From positions 83,011-115,355 of the forward strand of contig JAIXKR010000162.1 of NCBI GenBank assembly GCA_026932235.1: a stretch of 32,345 nucleotides of DNA. Reading direction: 5' to 3'. The number at the start of each line of letters is the position of its first letter. Position 1 is the first letter of the stretch. The notes beneath the pieces are model-generated. The model was not told the origin of the DNA and ran no database searches. It worked only from the letters and a program-made list of their open reading frames with translations. This DNA comes from Burkholderiales bacterium (GTDB taxonomy: Bacteria > Pseudomonadota > Gammaproteobacteria > Burkholderiales > Burkholderiaceae_C). Both the position numbers and the translations under genes were made by a program. Positions 1 through 7,106 of this stretch are shown here, piece by piece.

Positions 1-297
1 GCCGGCGGCGGCGTAGACCGCGTGCCCGGTGCCAGCCAGCGCCGCCAGCAGGCTGATGCCGGCGCCGGCCGCCACCACCGGCCAACCGAGTGTGAAGTCG
101 AGAAACGGAAAGCGGAAGTTGACCTGGTACAGCCCGGCCAGATGCGTGCCCAGCCATGCGCCGACGCCGACCCCGATGCCGCAGCCCAGCAGGCAGATCA
201 GGGTGACGATGAGCGCGAGTGCAGCGCCACCTGCACCGTGCCGTAGCCGAAGGCCTTGAGGATGGCGACCCGGTCGCGCTGCGTGCCGATCAGCCAC
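1..297 (-). pseudogene. FtsX-type ABC permease, C-terminal remnant (frameshifted, open at left edge)
   Basis: Read on the minus strand, one frame (about 293 down to 220) gives LIGTQRDRVAILKAFGYG, the cytoplasmic signature preceding the penultimate helix of FtsX/MacB-type permeases. The next piece lies in another frame (about 220 down to 1): ALALIVTLICLLG, GAWLG, LAGLYQ, FRFPFLDF and a last hydrophobic helix. Together they are the usual end of an FtsX permease, but a frame change near 218-222 separates them and the 5' part is missing. It is joined upstream to an unrelated phosphoesterase fragment. The family call rests on motif recognition; the frameshift is seen directly, although a sequencing error cannot be excluded. 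It continues beyond the window. Confidence 0.65.
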
Positions 298-441
298 GCG
301 TCCCCGGTGCAGCGCGAGATTGACGTAGCCCGTGATCCGCTTGTTGAACAGCACGCGGCGCCACTCGACACCGGCCCGCGACAGGACGTGCGTGTTCGAG
401 ACGTGTGCGATTCGGAACGGCCGACCGGGCGCCGACGGCAT
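298..441 (-). pseudogene. Metallophosphoesterase N-terminal remnant fused to the permease remnant
   Basis: An ATG at 441 opens a frame whose first roughly 45 codons resemble the N-terminus of calcineurin-like metallophosphoesterases: RIAHVSNTH followed by GVEWRRVLFNKRITGY. The family motif normally reads D-x-H with a metal-binding Asp; here that Asp is Asn, which fits decay. The resemblance ends at about position 300, where permease sequence begins, so this looks like a deletion junction. The ATG lies 2 nt after the stop of the P-type ATPase remnant, suggesting the two were once neighbours in an operon. The family assignment is from memory of the motif and is less sure than the permease call. 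Confidence 0.5.
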
Positions 442-442
442 G

Positions 443-634
443 CTATCGGCCGGTCGCCCGCGCCACCCGTTTGCGCAGTTCGTCGAACCGGAGCACCACG
501 CCCGCCATCGCCGCGCAGACCCCCATCACCCCTGTCCACATCCGGCCATCGATGACGCGCTCGTTCGGGGGGCGTGGCCTGCGCGCCATGAGGACCTCGG
601 CTTCCGGATCGGCGTCCATGGCCAGGGCCGGGGC
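443..634 (-). pseudogene. P-type cation ATPase remnant with an internal deletion
   Basis: A minus-strand frame reads APALAMDADPEAEVLM, RRPRPPNERVIDGRMWTGV and MAGVV, closely matching the region after the catalytic domain of P2-type cation ATPases (LPALALAxDP...MxRPPRxPxE...MWxGI). It then jumps to FDELRKRVAR and a stop, which resembles the extreme C-terminus of the same family. About a hundred residues of transmembrane helices expected between the two are absent, and everything upstream is missing because the fragment begins 20 bp after the dps stop. It is not a functional gene. The remnant call is fairly sure; the internal-deletion reading is inference. Confidence 0.6.
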
Positions 635-654
635 GGCGCGCCTCAGCCGGCGGA

Positions 655-1176
655 TCACTCCTCCAGCAGGGAACGCAACATCCACGCCGTCTTGTCGTGG
701 ATGTCCAGCCGCTGCGTCAGCAGGTCGCAGGTCGGCTCGTCGTCGGCATCGTCGGCGACGGGGAAGACGCTGCGCGCGGTGCGCGCCACCGCCTCGTGGC
801 CCTCGACGAGGATGCGGATCATGTCGGTGGCCTTGGGCGGCCGGGCGGGCGCGTCGGGCACCGAGCTGAGCTTGCCGTAGGCCGCGTACGAGCCCGGCGC
901 CGGATGGCCCAGCGCGCGGATGCGCTCGGCGATCGGGTCGACCGCGTTCCACAGCTCCGTGTACTGGACCATGAACATGTTGTGCAAGGTGCTGAACATC
1001 GGGCCGGTGACGTTCCAGTGGAAATTGTGCGTCGTCAGGTACAGCGTGTAGGTGTCGGCCAGCAGCCTGGAGAGGCCCGCGACGATCGCCGCGCGGTCCT
1101 TTTCGCCGATGCCGATGTTGATGGCCGGTGCGCCGCTGGCACTGCGGGCGGACTTTGCGTTCCTGGGCTTGGCCAT
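655..1176 (-). CDS. dps: Dps family DNA-binding ferritin-like protein
   Basis: The product (173 aa) is a full-length Dps, a dodecameric ferritin-like protein that oxidises and stores iron using hydrogen peroxide and shields DNA in starved or stressed cells. The ferroxidase signature is clear: HWNVTG with His53, His65 in LHNMF, and Asp80 and Glu84 in the stretch NAVDPIAER, at the spacing known for the inter-subunit iron site. The N-terminal tail ([13 protein letters not shown]) is rich in Lys and Arg, consistent with the DNA-binding tails of Dps. The start is fixed by a strong AAGGAGAG site six bases upstream (1183-1190). It diverges from mutS across about 105 bp. Downstream lie only pseudogene pieces. 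No OxyR or Fur site was confidently seen. Confidence 0.93.
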   Translation of the reverse strand: MAKPRNAKSARSASGAPAINIGIGEKDRAAIVAGLSRLLADTYTLYLTTHNFHWNVTGPMFSTLHNMFMVQYTELWNAVDPIAERIRALGHPAPGSYAAYGKLSSVPDAPARPPKATDMIRILVEGHEAVARTARSVFPVADDADDEPTCDLLTQRLDIHDKTAWMLRSLLEE

Positions 1177-1182
1177 GTTCGT

Positions 1183-1190
1183 CTCTCCTT
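1183..1190 (-). promoter_or_regulatory. Shine-Dalgarno site of dps
   Basis: AAGGAGAG on the minus strand, six bases before the dps ATG. It fixes the start and contrasts with the divergent mutS, which has no such site. Confidence 0.8.
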
Positions 1191-1265
1191 GCGTGTGGCA
1201 ACGCCGGGAAGTCTAAGCCGCGGCCGTCGGTCGGCTTCGAACCGTCGCCGCACGAGCGCCTGACC

Positions 1266-1271
1266 TAAGAT
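1266..1271 (+). promoter_or_regulatory. Candidate -10 element of mutS
   Basis: TAAGAT ends 10 nt before the mutS ATG. Transcription would begin about 4 nt before the start codon, leaving no room for a Shine-Dalgarno site, and none is present. No recognisable -35 box lies 16-18 bp upstream, so this is a suggestion only. Confidence 0.35.
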
Positions 1272-1281
1272 CACCCGCGCC

Positions 1282-3927
1282 ATGCCCGAGCCGATCACCG
1301 CCGCCCCGCCCTGGCAGGGCGACCTCAGCGCCCACACCCCCATGATGCAGCAGTACCTGCGCATCAAGGCCGAGTTTCCCGACACCCTCGTGCTCTATCG
1401 CATGGGGGACTTCTACGAGCTCTTCTACGAGGACGCGCGCCGCGCCAACCGGCTGCTGGACATCACGCTGACCACGCGCGGGCAGAGCGCGGGCGAGCCG
1501 GTGACGATGGCCGGCGTGCCCGTGCATGCGCTCGAGAACTACCTCGCGCGCCTGATCAAGCTGGGCGAGGCGGTGGCGATCGCCGAGCAGGTGGGCGACG
1601 TGGGCGCGGCCAAGGGCCCGGTCGAGCGCAAGGTCGTGCGCGTCGTCACACCGGGAACGGTGACCGACGGCGAACTGCTTTCCGAGCGCGCCGACACGCG
1701 GCTGCTGGCGGTGCACCGCGCGCGCCAGGGCCTGGGCCTGGCGTGGCTGACGCTGGCCAGCGGCGAGCTCGGCCTGGCCGAATGCCGCGAGGCCGAGCTG
1801 CCCGGCTGGCTCGCGCGCCTGGCGCCCGCGGAGATCCTGCACGACGGCAGCGGCGAGCTGCCGCAAGCCCTGCTGCTGGCGCGCGCCGCGCGCACCGCGC
1901 GCCCGGCCTGGCAGTTCGACGCGGCGCTCGGCCTGCGCAAGCTCGGCGCGCAGCTTGGCGTGACGAGCCTTGCCGGCTACGGCGCCCAGGATCTGCCGCT
2001 GGCGCACGCGGCGGCAGCGGCGGTGCTCAGCTTTGCCGAGCACACGACCGGCGGCAGCGCCGCGGGCGCCGCGGGCGAAAGCGGCACGCCGGCGCTGCAG
2101 CACGTGCGCAGCCTCTCGGTGGCGCGCACGAGCGAGCTGCTCGAGCTGCCGCCGGCCACGCACCGCAACCTCGAGCTCGTGCAGACGCTGCGCGGCGAGG
2201 ACGCACCGACGCTGCTGTCGCTGCTCGACACCTGCCGCACCGGCATGGGCAGCCGCGCGCTGCGCCACTGGCTGACCACACCGCGGCGCGAACGCCGTGA
2301 CGCGGGAGCGCGCCACGACGCCATCGCCGCCCTGCTGACGCACGGTGTCGCGCCGCTGCGCGAAGCGCTGCGCGGCGTCAGCGACGTCGAGCGCATCGGC
2401 GCGCGCATCGCGCTGCGCCAGGTGCGCCCGCGCGAGCTCGCCGGGCTGCGCGCGACGCTCGCCGCCCTGCCCGCGCTGCGCACGCAGGTCTGCGCCGACG
2501 CCGCGCTGCTGGCCGAACTGGGCCGAGCGCTGGCGCCGGACGCGGCCATCGCAGAAGCGCTGCAGGCGATCGCCGACGAACCCGCGGCGCTGCTGCGCGA
2601 CGGCGGCGTCATCGCCGCGGGTGTCGATGCCGAGCTCGACGAGCTGCGCGGCATCGCGCAGAACTGCGACGCCTTCCTGCTCGAACTCGAGCAGCGCGAG
2701 CGCGCACGCAGCGGCATCGCCAACCTGCGCGTGCAGTTCAACAAGGTGCACGGCTTCTACATCGAGGTCACCGCGTCCAACCTCGAGCGCGTGCCGGCCG
2801 ACTACCAGCGCCGGCAGACGCTGAAGAACGCCGAGCGCTACATCACGCCCGAGCTCAAGGCCTTCGAGGACAAGGCGCTGTCGGCGCAGGAGCGTTCGCT
2901 CGCGCGCGAGAAGTGGCTCTACGAGCAGCTCGTCGAGGCACTGCAGCGGCACCTGCCCGAGCTCGGTGCGCTGGCGCGTGCGCTCGCGAGCCTGGATGCG
3001 CTCGCGACGCTCGCCGAGCGCGCGGCCACGCTGGGCTGGTGCCGGCCCGAGTTCGTTCCCTACCCCTGCATCGAGATCGAGTCCGGCCGCCACCCGGTCG
3101 TCGAGGCGCGGCTGGCCGAGACCGGCGCCGGCCCCTTCATCGCCAACCACTGCCGGCTGGACGCGAAGACGCGCATGCTCGTCGTCACCGGCCCCAACAT
3201 GGGCGGCAAGAGCACCTTCATGCGCCAGGTGGCGCTCATCGTGCTGCTGGCGGCGATGGGCTCCTTCGTCCCCGCCAGCGCCTGCCGCCTGGGCCCCATC
3301 GACGCCATCCACACGCGCATCGGCGCCGCCGACGACCTCGCGAACGCGCAATCGACCTTCATGCTCGAGATGACCGAGGCCGCGGCCATCGTGCACCAGG
3401 CCACCGAGCGAAGCCTCGTGCTGATGGACGAGATCGGCCGCGGCACCAGCACCTTCGACGGCCTGGCGCTGGCCGGCGCCATCGCCACCCAACTGCACGA
3501 CCGCAACCGCGCCTTCACGCTCTTCGCCACGCACTACTTCGAGCTCACCGAGTTCCCGGCGAAGCACGAGCGCGCGCTCAACGTGCACGTCGGCGCCGCC
3601 GAGAGCGGGCACGACATCGTCTTCCTGCACCAGATCGAGCCCGGCCCGGCCAGTCGCAGCTACGGCGTGCAGGTCGCGCGCCTGGCGGGCATGCCGCAGA
3701 CGGTCATCCGCCAGGCCCGCGCCACGCTCGAAGCGCTGGAAGCCAAGGCGCAGGAGGGCCAGGCGCAGGTCGACCTGTTCGCGCCGCCGCCGGCCGCTTC
3801 GCTGGCGGAGCCGTCGCGGGTGGAGGCGGCACTGGCGGCGCTCGATCCCGATGCGCTCGCACCGCGCGAGGCGCTGGACGCGCTCTATCGGTTGAAGGCC
3901 TTGCTGCAGCACGGCCCTGCGGCCTGA
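1282..3927 (+). CDS. mutS: DNA mismatch repair protein MutS
   Basis: MutS (881 aa; family usually 850-880) recognises base mismatches and small loops and recruits MutL to begin repair. The mismatch-reading Phe-x-Glu motif is Phe44/Glu46 in GDFYELF. Connector, core/lever and clamp domains follow. The C-terminal ATPase has Walker [10 protein letters not shown] (about residues 637-645), the Walker B/signature block [16 protein letters not shown] (about 712-727) and the ATHYFELT motif. A short linker and a helix-rich tail ([19 protein letters not shown]) matching the dimer/tetramer-forming C-terminus complete it. The ATG at 1282 gives the usual MMQQYLRIK spacing. The gene stands alone here: mutL is not in the window. 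Gene identity is beyond reasonable doubt. Confidence 0.98.
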   Translation: MPEPITAAPPWQGDLSAHTPMMQQYLRIKAEFPDTLVLYRMGDFYELFYEDARRANRLLDITLTTRGQSAGEPVTMAGVPVHALENYLARLIKLGEAVAIAEQVGDVGAAKGPVERKVVRVVTPGTVTDGELLSERADTRLLAVHRARQGLGLAWLTLASGELGLAECREAELPGWLARLAPAEILHDGSGELPQALLLARAARTARPAWQFDAALGLRKLGAQLGVTSLAGYGAQDLPLAHAAAAAVLSFAEHTTGGSAAGAAGESGTPALQHVRSLSVARTSELLELPPATHRNLELVQTLRGEDAPTLLSLLDTCRTGMGSRALRHWLTTPRRERRDAGARHDAIAALLTHGVAPLREALRGVSDVERIGARIALRQVRPRELAGLRATLAALPALRTQVCADAALLAELGRALAPDAAIAEALQAIADEPAALLRDGGVIAAGVDAELDELRGIAQNCDAFLLELEQRERARSGIANLRVQFNKVHGFYIEVTASNLERVPADYQRRQTLKNAERYITPELKAFEDKALSAQERSLAREKWLYEQLVEALQRHLPELGALARALASLDALATLAERAATLGWCRPEFVPYPCIEIESGRHPVVEARLAETGAGPFIANHCRLDAKTRMLVVTGPNMGGKSTFMRQVALIVLLAAMGSFVPASACRLGPIDAIHTRIGAADDLANAQSTFMLEMTEAAAIVHQATERSLVLMDEIGRGTSTFDGLALAGAIATQLHDRNRAFTLFATHYFELTEFPAKHERALNVHVGAAESGHDIVFLHQIEPGPASRSYGVQVARLAGMPQTVIRQARATLEALEAKAQEGQAQVDLFAPPPAASLAEPSRVEAALAALDPDALAPREALDALYRLKALLQHGPAA

Positions 3928-4030
3928 GCGGCACCGCGGCGGCTCGTTCCCGTACCCGACACCGAAGGCCAGCGCGCCCCGGATGCGGGTCCTCGAGAGC
4001 TGCGGATGCGCAGCGACGTCGGGGCGCGCA

Positions 4031-4036
4031 CACAAT
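4031..4036 (+). promoter_or_regulatory. Candidate -10 element of the alpha/beta hydrolase
   Basis: CACAAT ends 10 nt before the hydrolase ATG, an arrangement similar to the one in front of mutS. No Shine-Dalgarno site lies between. It suggests a separate, nearly leaderless transcript rather than read-through only from mutS. No clear -35 box. Confidence 0.3.
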
Positions 4037-4046
4037 TGACGCTTCG

Positions 4047-4880
4047 ATGAACCCCGCACGCCCCGAATTGCTGCCGAGCGCCACCCCCCCGACCCTGGTC
4101 TTCGCCCATGCCAACGGCTTCCCGGCCGGCACCTACCGTGCCTTGTTCGAGGTCTGGCAGCACGCCGGCTGGCGCGTGCTGGCGCCGGCGAAATTCGGCC
4201 ACGACCCGGCCTGGCCGGTGCAGAGCAACTGGCGGCCGTCGCGCGACGAGCTCATCGGCTTCATCGAGCGCGAGGCGAGCGGCGCGCCGGTGCAGCTCGT
4301 CGGCCACTCGCTCGGCGGCTACCTGAGCCTGCTCGTGGCCTGCCGGCGGCCCGACCTGGTGCGCAGCGTCGTCATGCTGGACTCGCCGGTCCTCGACGGC
4401 TGGCGTGCGCACGGCGTGCGCATCTTCAAGAGCGCGGGACTGATCGGCCGCGTCTCGCCCGGACGCAGTTCCCGGCGCCGGCGCCATCACTGGCCCGATC
4501 AGGATGCGGTACGCGCGCATTTCGCGTCCAGGCGCGCCTTCGCCGGCTGGGATGCGCGCGTGCTGGCGGACTACGTCGAAGCCGGCTTCGAACCCGACCC
4601 CGGCGGCGGCGTGCGTCTGGCCTTCCGGCGCGAGATCGAGACGCGCTTCTACAACACGCTGCCGCACCATCTGGGCGGCTTGCTGCGCCGTCGTCCGCCA
4701 AAGGCGCCGGTGGCCTTCATCGGCGGCACGCGCTCGGCCGAATTGCGCCAGGTGGGCCTCGCGGCGACGCGGCGCCTAGTGCGCGAGCGCTTCGCGTGGA
4801 TCGAGGGTACGCACCTGTTCCCGATGGAGCATCCCGGGCAGACTGCGCAGACGGTGTTGGCGCTGATCGACGGCCGCTGA
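4047..4880 (+). CDS. Alpha/beta hydrolase
   Basis: The protein (277 aa) has the alpha/beta-hydrolase fold and probably cleaves an ester, thioester or similar bond; the substrate is unknown. Seen directly: an oxyanion-type motif FAHANGFP near residue 20, the nucleophile elbow GHSLGG with Ser near residue 94, an acid-strand motif VVMLDSPVLDG, and a late His in GTHLFPMEHP. There is no signal peptide, so it should be cytoplasmic. The Arg-rich insertion SSRRRRHH around residue 145 may belong to the cap region. The ATG at 4047 was chosen because the conserved sequence begins just after it. It lies 119 bp after mutS and converges on msrA with a 38-bp gap. Confidence 0.85.
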   Translation: MNPARPELLPSATPPTLVFAHANGFPAGTYRALFEVWQHAGWRVLAPAKFGHDPAWPVQSNWRPSRDELIGFIEREASGAPVQLVGHSLGGYLSLLVACRRPDLVRSVVMLDSPVLDGWRAHGVRIFKSAGLIGRVSPGRSSRRRRHHWPDQDAVRAHFASRRAFAGWDARVLADYVEAGFEPDPGGGVRLAFRREIETRFYNTLPHHLGGLLRRRPPKAPVAFIGGTRSAELRQVGLAATRRLVRERFAWIEGTHLFPMEHPGQTAQTVLALIDGR

Positions 4881-4918
4881 GCACGGGACAGGCCGCGGCG
4901 CCCGTCGCGCGCGGCGCG

Positions 4919-5452
4919 TCAGGCGGCGCGCACGCGCGCCCGGAACGTGCGCCGGAACTTCTCCACCTTGGGCGCCACGACCGCGGCGCAGTAGCCCTGG
5001 TGCGGATTGTTCGCGAAGTAGCGCTGGTGATAGGCCTCGGCCGGCCAGTAGGCTTGCAGCGGCATCAGCTCGGTGACGAGGCGGCCGCCGTGCGCGGCGT
5101 CGGCCTCGGCGCTGACCTCGCGCACCACGGCCTCGTGCGCCGGGTCGCTCCAGTAGATTCCGGAGCGGTACTGGGGGCCGATGTCGTGGCCCTGGCGGTT
5201 GCGCGTGGTCGGGTCGTGGATGACGTAGAAGATCTCGAGGATCTCGCGCAGCGAGATCGCGGCGTCGTCGAAACGCAGGCGCACGACTTCGGCGTGGCCG
5301 CTGTCGCCGCGGCACACCCGCTCGTAGCTGGGTTGCGCCACGTGGCCGTTGGCATAGCCCGATTCGACCTCGACAACGCCCTCGCACTGCTCGTAGACGG
5401 CGTGCAGGCACCAGAAGCAGCCGCCGGCCAGGGTGATCGTCTGCATGCCCAT
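4919..5452 (-). CDS. msrA: Peptide-methionine (S)-S-oxide reductase MsrA
   Basis: MsrA (177 aa) reduces methionine-S-sulfoxide in proteins and free methionine, repairing oxidative damage. The catalytic motif GCFWC near the N-terminus carries the nucleophilic Cys, and the family landmarks GYANGH, PSYERVCRGDSGHAE, DPTTRNRQGHDIGPQYRSGIY and AYHQRYF follow. A Cys near the C-terminus (QGYCAAVV) is the likely resolving residue. The start at 5452 is supported by a GAGGAG site (5458-5463) with a 5-nt spacer; a second ATG two codons later (5446) is possible. There is no signal peptide, so it acts in the cytoplasm. It converges on the hydrolase and diverges from the YdcF-like gene. Confidence 0.95.
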   Translation of the reverse strand: MGMQTITLAGGCFWCLHAVYEQCEGVVEVESGYANGHVAQPSYERVCRGDSGHAEVVRLRFDDAAISLREILEIFYVIHDPTTRNRQGHDIGPQYRSGIYWSDPAHEAVVREVSAEADAAHGGRLVTELMPLQAYWPAEAYHQRYFANNPHQGYCAAVVAPKVEKFRRTFRARVRAA

Positions 5453-5497
5453 GAATGCTCCTCGTCGCGGGGCGCGGCCCGCGTGCCGCGCGGCGAC

Positions 5498-5503
5498 CAC
5501 AAT
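5498..5503 (+). promoter_or_regulatory. Candidate -10 element upstream of the YdcF-like gene
   Basis: CACAAT ends exactly 6 nt before an ATG at 5510. This is the same hexamer as in front of the hydrolase at 4031. If used, the transcript would begin at that ATG and open a 17-codon reading frame upstream of the DUF218 gene. No clear -35 box. Confidence 0.3.
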
Positions 5504-5509
5504 GTCCGC

Positions 5510-5563
5510 ATGACCATCGATGCCCGGCGCCCACGCCGCGTCACGCCCGACGCGGCACGATAG
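5510..5563 (+). CDS. Possible 17-codon leader peptide upstream of the YdcF-like gene
   Basis: A short frame, MTIDARRPRRVTPDAAR and a TAG stop, lies 12 nt before the DUF218 gene and in the same frame. It follows a CACAAT hexamer placed as for a leaderless start. Five of its 17 residues are Arg, a composition that could make its translation sensitive to arginine supply or ribosome pausing, but this is speculation. High GC alone produces Arg-rich chance frames, so it may be nothing. Confidence 0.18.
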   Translation: MTIDARRPRRVTPDAAR

Positions 5564-5575
5564 CCCAAGTCCCGC

Positions 5576-6388
5576 ATGAACGCCTGGATCCAAGCGCTCG
5601 GCCTCGGCGGCCTCAAGCCCTTTCTGCTCGCCTTGCTGCTGCCGCCCGTGCCCCTGCTGCTGCTGACCTTGCTGGGGGCCTGGTGGCTGCGGCGCCGTCC
5701 GCTGTCCGGCTGGAGCCTGCTGCTCGCGGGAACCGCGCTGCAGTGGGCCTCGTGGACGCCCGCCGGTGCCGACGCCCTGGCCCAGGTGCTGCTGCAGCCG
5801 CCGCCGGCGCTCGCGCACGGCGAGCGGCTTGCCGCCCTTCCGCCCGGTCGCGGCCAGGCCCTGATCCTCGTTCTCGGCGGCGGGCGCACCGAAGCGCCCG
5901 AGTACGGCGAGGTGACGCTCAACGCGCTGTCACTGCAACGGTTGCGCTACGGCATCCGGCTCAGCCGGCAGACCGGCATCGCACTCGCCTTCAGTGGCGG
6001 CCGCGGTCCGGGAATGGACGAAGGCGAGAGCGAAGGCGCGCTGGCGGCGCGCATCGCGCGCGAGGAATACGGCCAGCCGCTGGCCTGGGTCGAAGACCGC
6101 TCGCGCGACACGGGGGAGAACGCGCGCCTCACCGTCGAGCTGCTGCGCAAGGAGGGCATCGGGCGGCTCATCCTCGTCACGCACGACCTGCACGAGCCGC
6201 GCGCGCGGCGCAACTTCGAGCGCGCGCGCGACGCCGCCGGGCTCGCCTTCGAACTCGTCATGGCGCCGGTGGGCGCGCCCGATCGCGGCGCGGCGCGCAC
6301 GGCGAGCGACTTCCTGCCCTCGTCCAGAGGCATCGAGCGCAGCCGCTACGTGCTGCACGAATGGCTGGGCCGGCTGGCCGGCGCCTGA
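5576..6388 (+). CDS. YdcF-like DUF218 membrane protein (SanA/ElyC type)
   Basis: The protein (270 aa) has two N-terminal membrane helices (about residues 14-42 and 46-65) followed by a DUF218 domain predicted to be periplasmic. Family landmarks are visible: LILVLGGG, LRYGIRLSRQTGIALAFSGG, WVEDRSRDTGENA and LVTHDLHEPRARRNF. Relatives such as ElyC and SanA affect envelope and peptidoglycan precursor homeostasis, so a role in the cell envelope is inferred; the enzymatic activity of this family is poorly defined. The ATG at 5576 follows an in-frame stop at 5561 and no good ribosome site is seen. It converges on the DUF456 gene with a 16-bp gap. Confidence 0.85.
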   Translation: MNAWIQALGLGGLKPFLLALLLPPVPLLLLTLLGAWWLRRRPLSGWSLLLAGTALQWASWTPAGADALAQVLLQPPPALAHGERLAALPPGRGQALILVLGGGRTEAPEYGEVTLNALSLQRLRYGIRLSRQTGIALAFSGGRGPGMDEGESEGALAARIAREEYGQPLAWVEDRSRDTGENARLTVELLRKEGIGRLILVTHDLHEPRARRNFERARDAAGLAFELVMAPVGAPDRGAARTASDFLPSSRGIERSRYVLHEWLGRLAGA

Positions 6389-6404
6389 CGCGCCGCGATC
6401 GCGC

Positions 6405-6899
6405 TCACCACACGAGCGCGAGCACGAAGAGGCCGACCATGACCAGGCTGAGCACGACCTTGGCGACGATCCCGAGCATGATGCCGACCCAGGTTCCCAG
6501 GCCCACCTGCAGCGCGCGCCCGTGGTCGCGGCGGGCGACGTACTCGCCGACGATGGCGCCGACGAAGGGCATCACGAAGACGCCGACGAAGCCCATGAAG
6601 AGGCCCAGAACGGTGCCGATCGTCGCCCCGGTCAGCGCCTGCGGACTCGCACCGGCGCGCTTGGCCCCCATCAGGCCGGCCAGGTAGTCCAGCAACCAGG
6701 CCAGGGCCGCGAGCACCGCGACTACCGCCACCGTTGCCGGCCCGACGCGACTGAAGCCATCGATCCAGGCGCCGACCACGATGCCCGCAAGCACCAATGC
6801 CGGCCCCGGCAGCGCCGGCAGCACGGTGCCCGCCAGACCCGCCACGATGAGCAGCGCGCACAGGATCCACGAAGTCCAGACGATCCAGTCGGCACTCAT
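6405..6899 (-). CDS. DUF456 family membrane protein
   Basis: A small integral membrane protein (164 aa) with about four to five hydrophobic segments and the DUF456 pattern: an N-terminal helix ending in LPALPGPALVLAG, a central helix followed by LAGLMGAKRAGAS, then a Gly-rich stretch TGATIGTVLGLFMGFVGVF and a C-terminal helix pair. The Gly-rich middle resembles glycine-zipper packing. No function is established for the family. The ATG at 6899 is preceded by GGGAAGGGAGCAAGG, an acceptable ribosome-binding site. It is transcribed away from the Tim44-like gene across a 207-bp region containing two notable inverted repeats. Confidence 0.85.
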   Translation of the reverse strand: MSADWIVWTSWILCALLIVAGLAGTVLPALPGPALVLAGIVVGAWIDGFSRVGPATVAVVAVLAALAWLLDYLAGLMGAKRAGASPQALTGATIGTVLGLFMGFVGVFVMPFVGAIVGEYVARRDHGRALQVGLGTWVGIMLGIVAKVVLSLVMVGLFVLALVW

Positions 6900-6954
6900 G
6901 CCTTGCTCCCTTCCCGCTCCGAGCCCGCCGCAGCCGGCCCTGGTCTTGATATGG

Positions 6955-6966
6955 GGTCGCGCGACC
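6955..6966. repeat. 12-bp perfect palindrome between the DUF456 and Tim44-like genes
   Basis: GGTCGCGCGACC is a perfect palindrome in the divergent intergenic region, about 55 bp upstream of the DUF456 start. It could be an operator for a dimeric repressor, but GC-rich palindromes also arise by chance in this genome. Confidence 0.3.
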
Positions 6967-7049
6967 GCACTTCCAGCATGTAGGATCGGCGTGCCTGGTC
7001 ATCGACGGCCCACCGCAGCGTCGGTCGCGGCCTGACCGCCACTGCGCGC

Positions 7050-7068
7050 GGCGCCGGATCCCGGCGCC
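7050..7068. repeat. Perfect 8-bp inverted repeat in the leader of the Tim44-like gene
   Basis: GGCGCCGG and CCGGCGCC are separated by ATC, giving a very stable GC hairpin ending 38 nt before the Tim44-like start codon. No T run follows, so it is not a classic terminator. It could be an operator or a 5' leader structure; the function is unknown. Confidence 0.45.
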
Positions 7069-7106
7069 GGACTCACCCAACCCACCGACTCGGACCGACT
7101 CCAACG

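Noticed and set aside
443-1201. 252-codon minus-strand frame overlapping dps and the ATPase remnant
   Set aside because: The dps part is out of frame with the real protein; only the last 63 codons carry ATPase-like sequence, which is reported as a pseudogene.
1213-4059. 948-codon open frame on the minus strand opposite mutS
   Set aside because: Mirror frame of a GC-rich gene: low-complexity Arg, Ala and Gly translation with no motif; mutS on the plus strand is certain.
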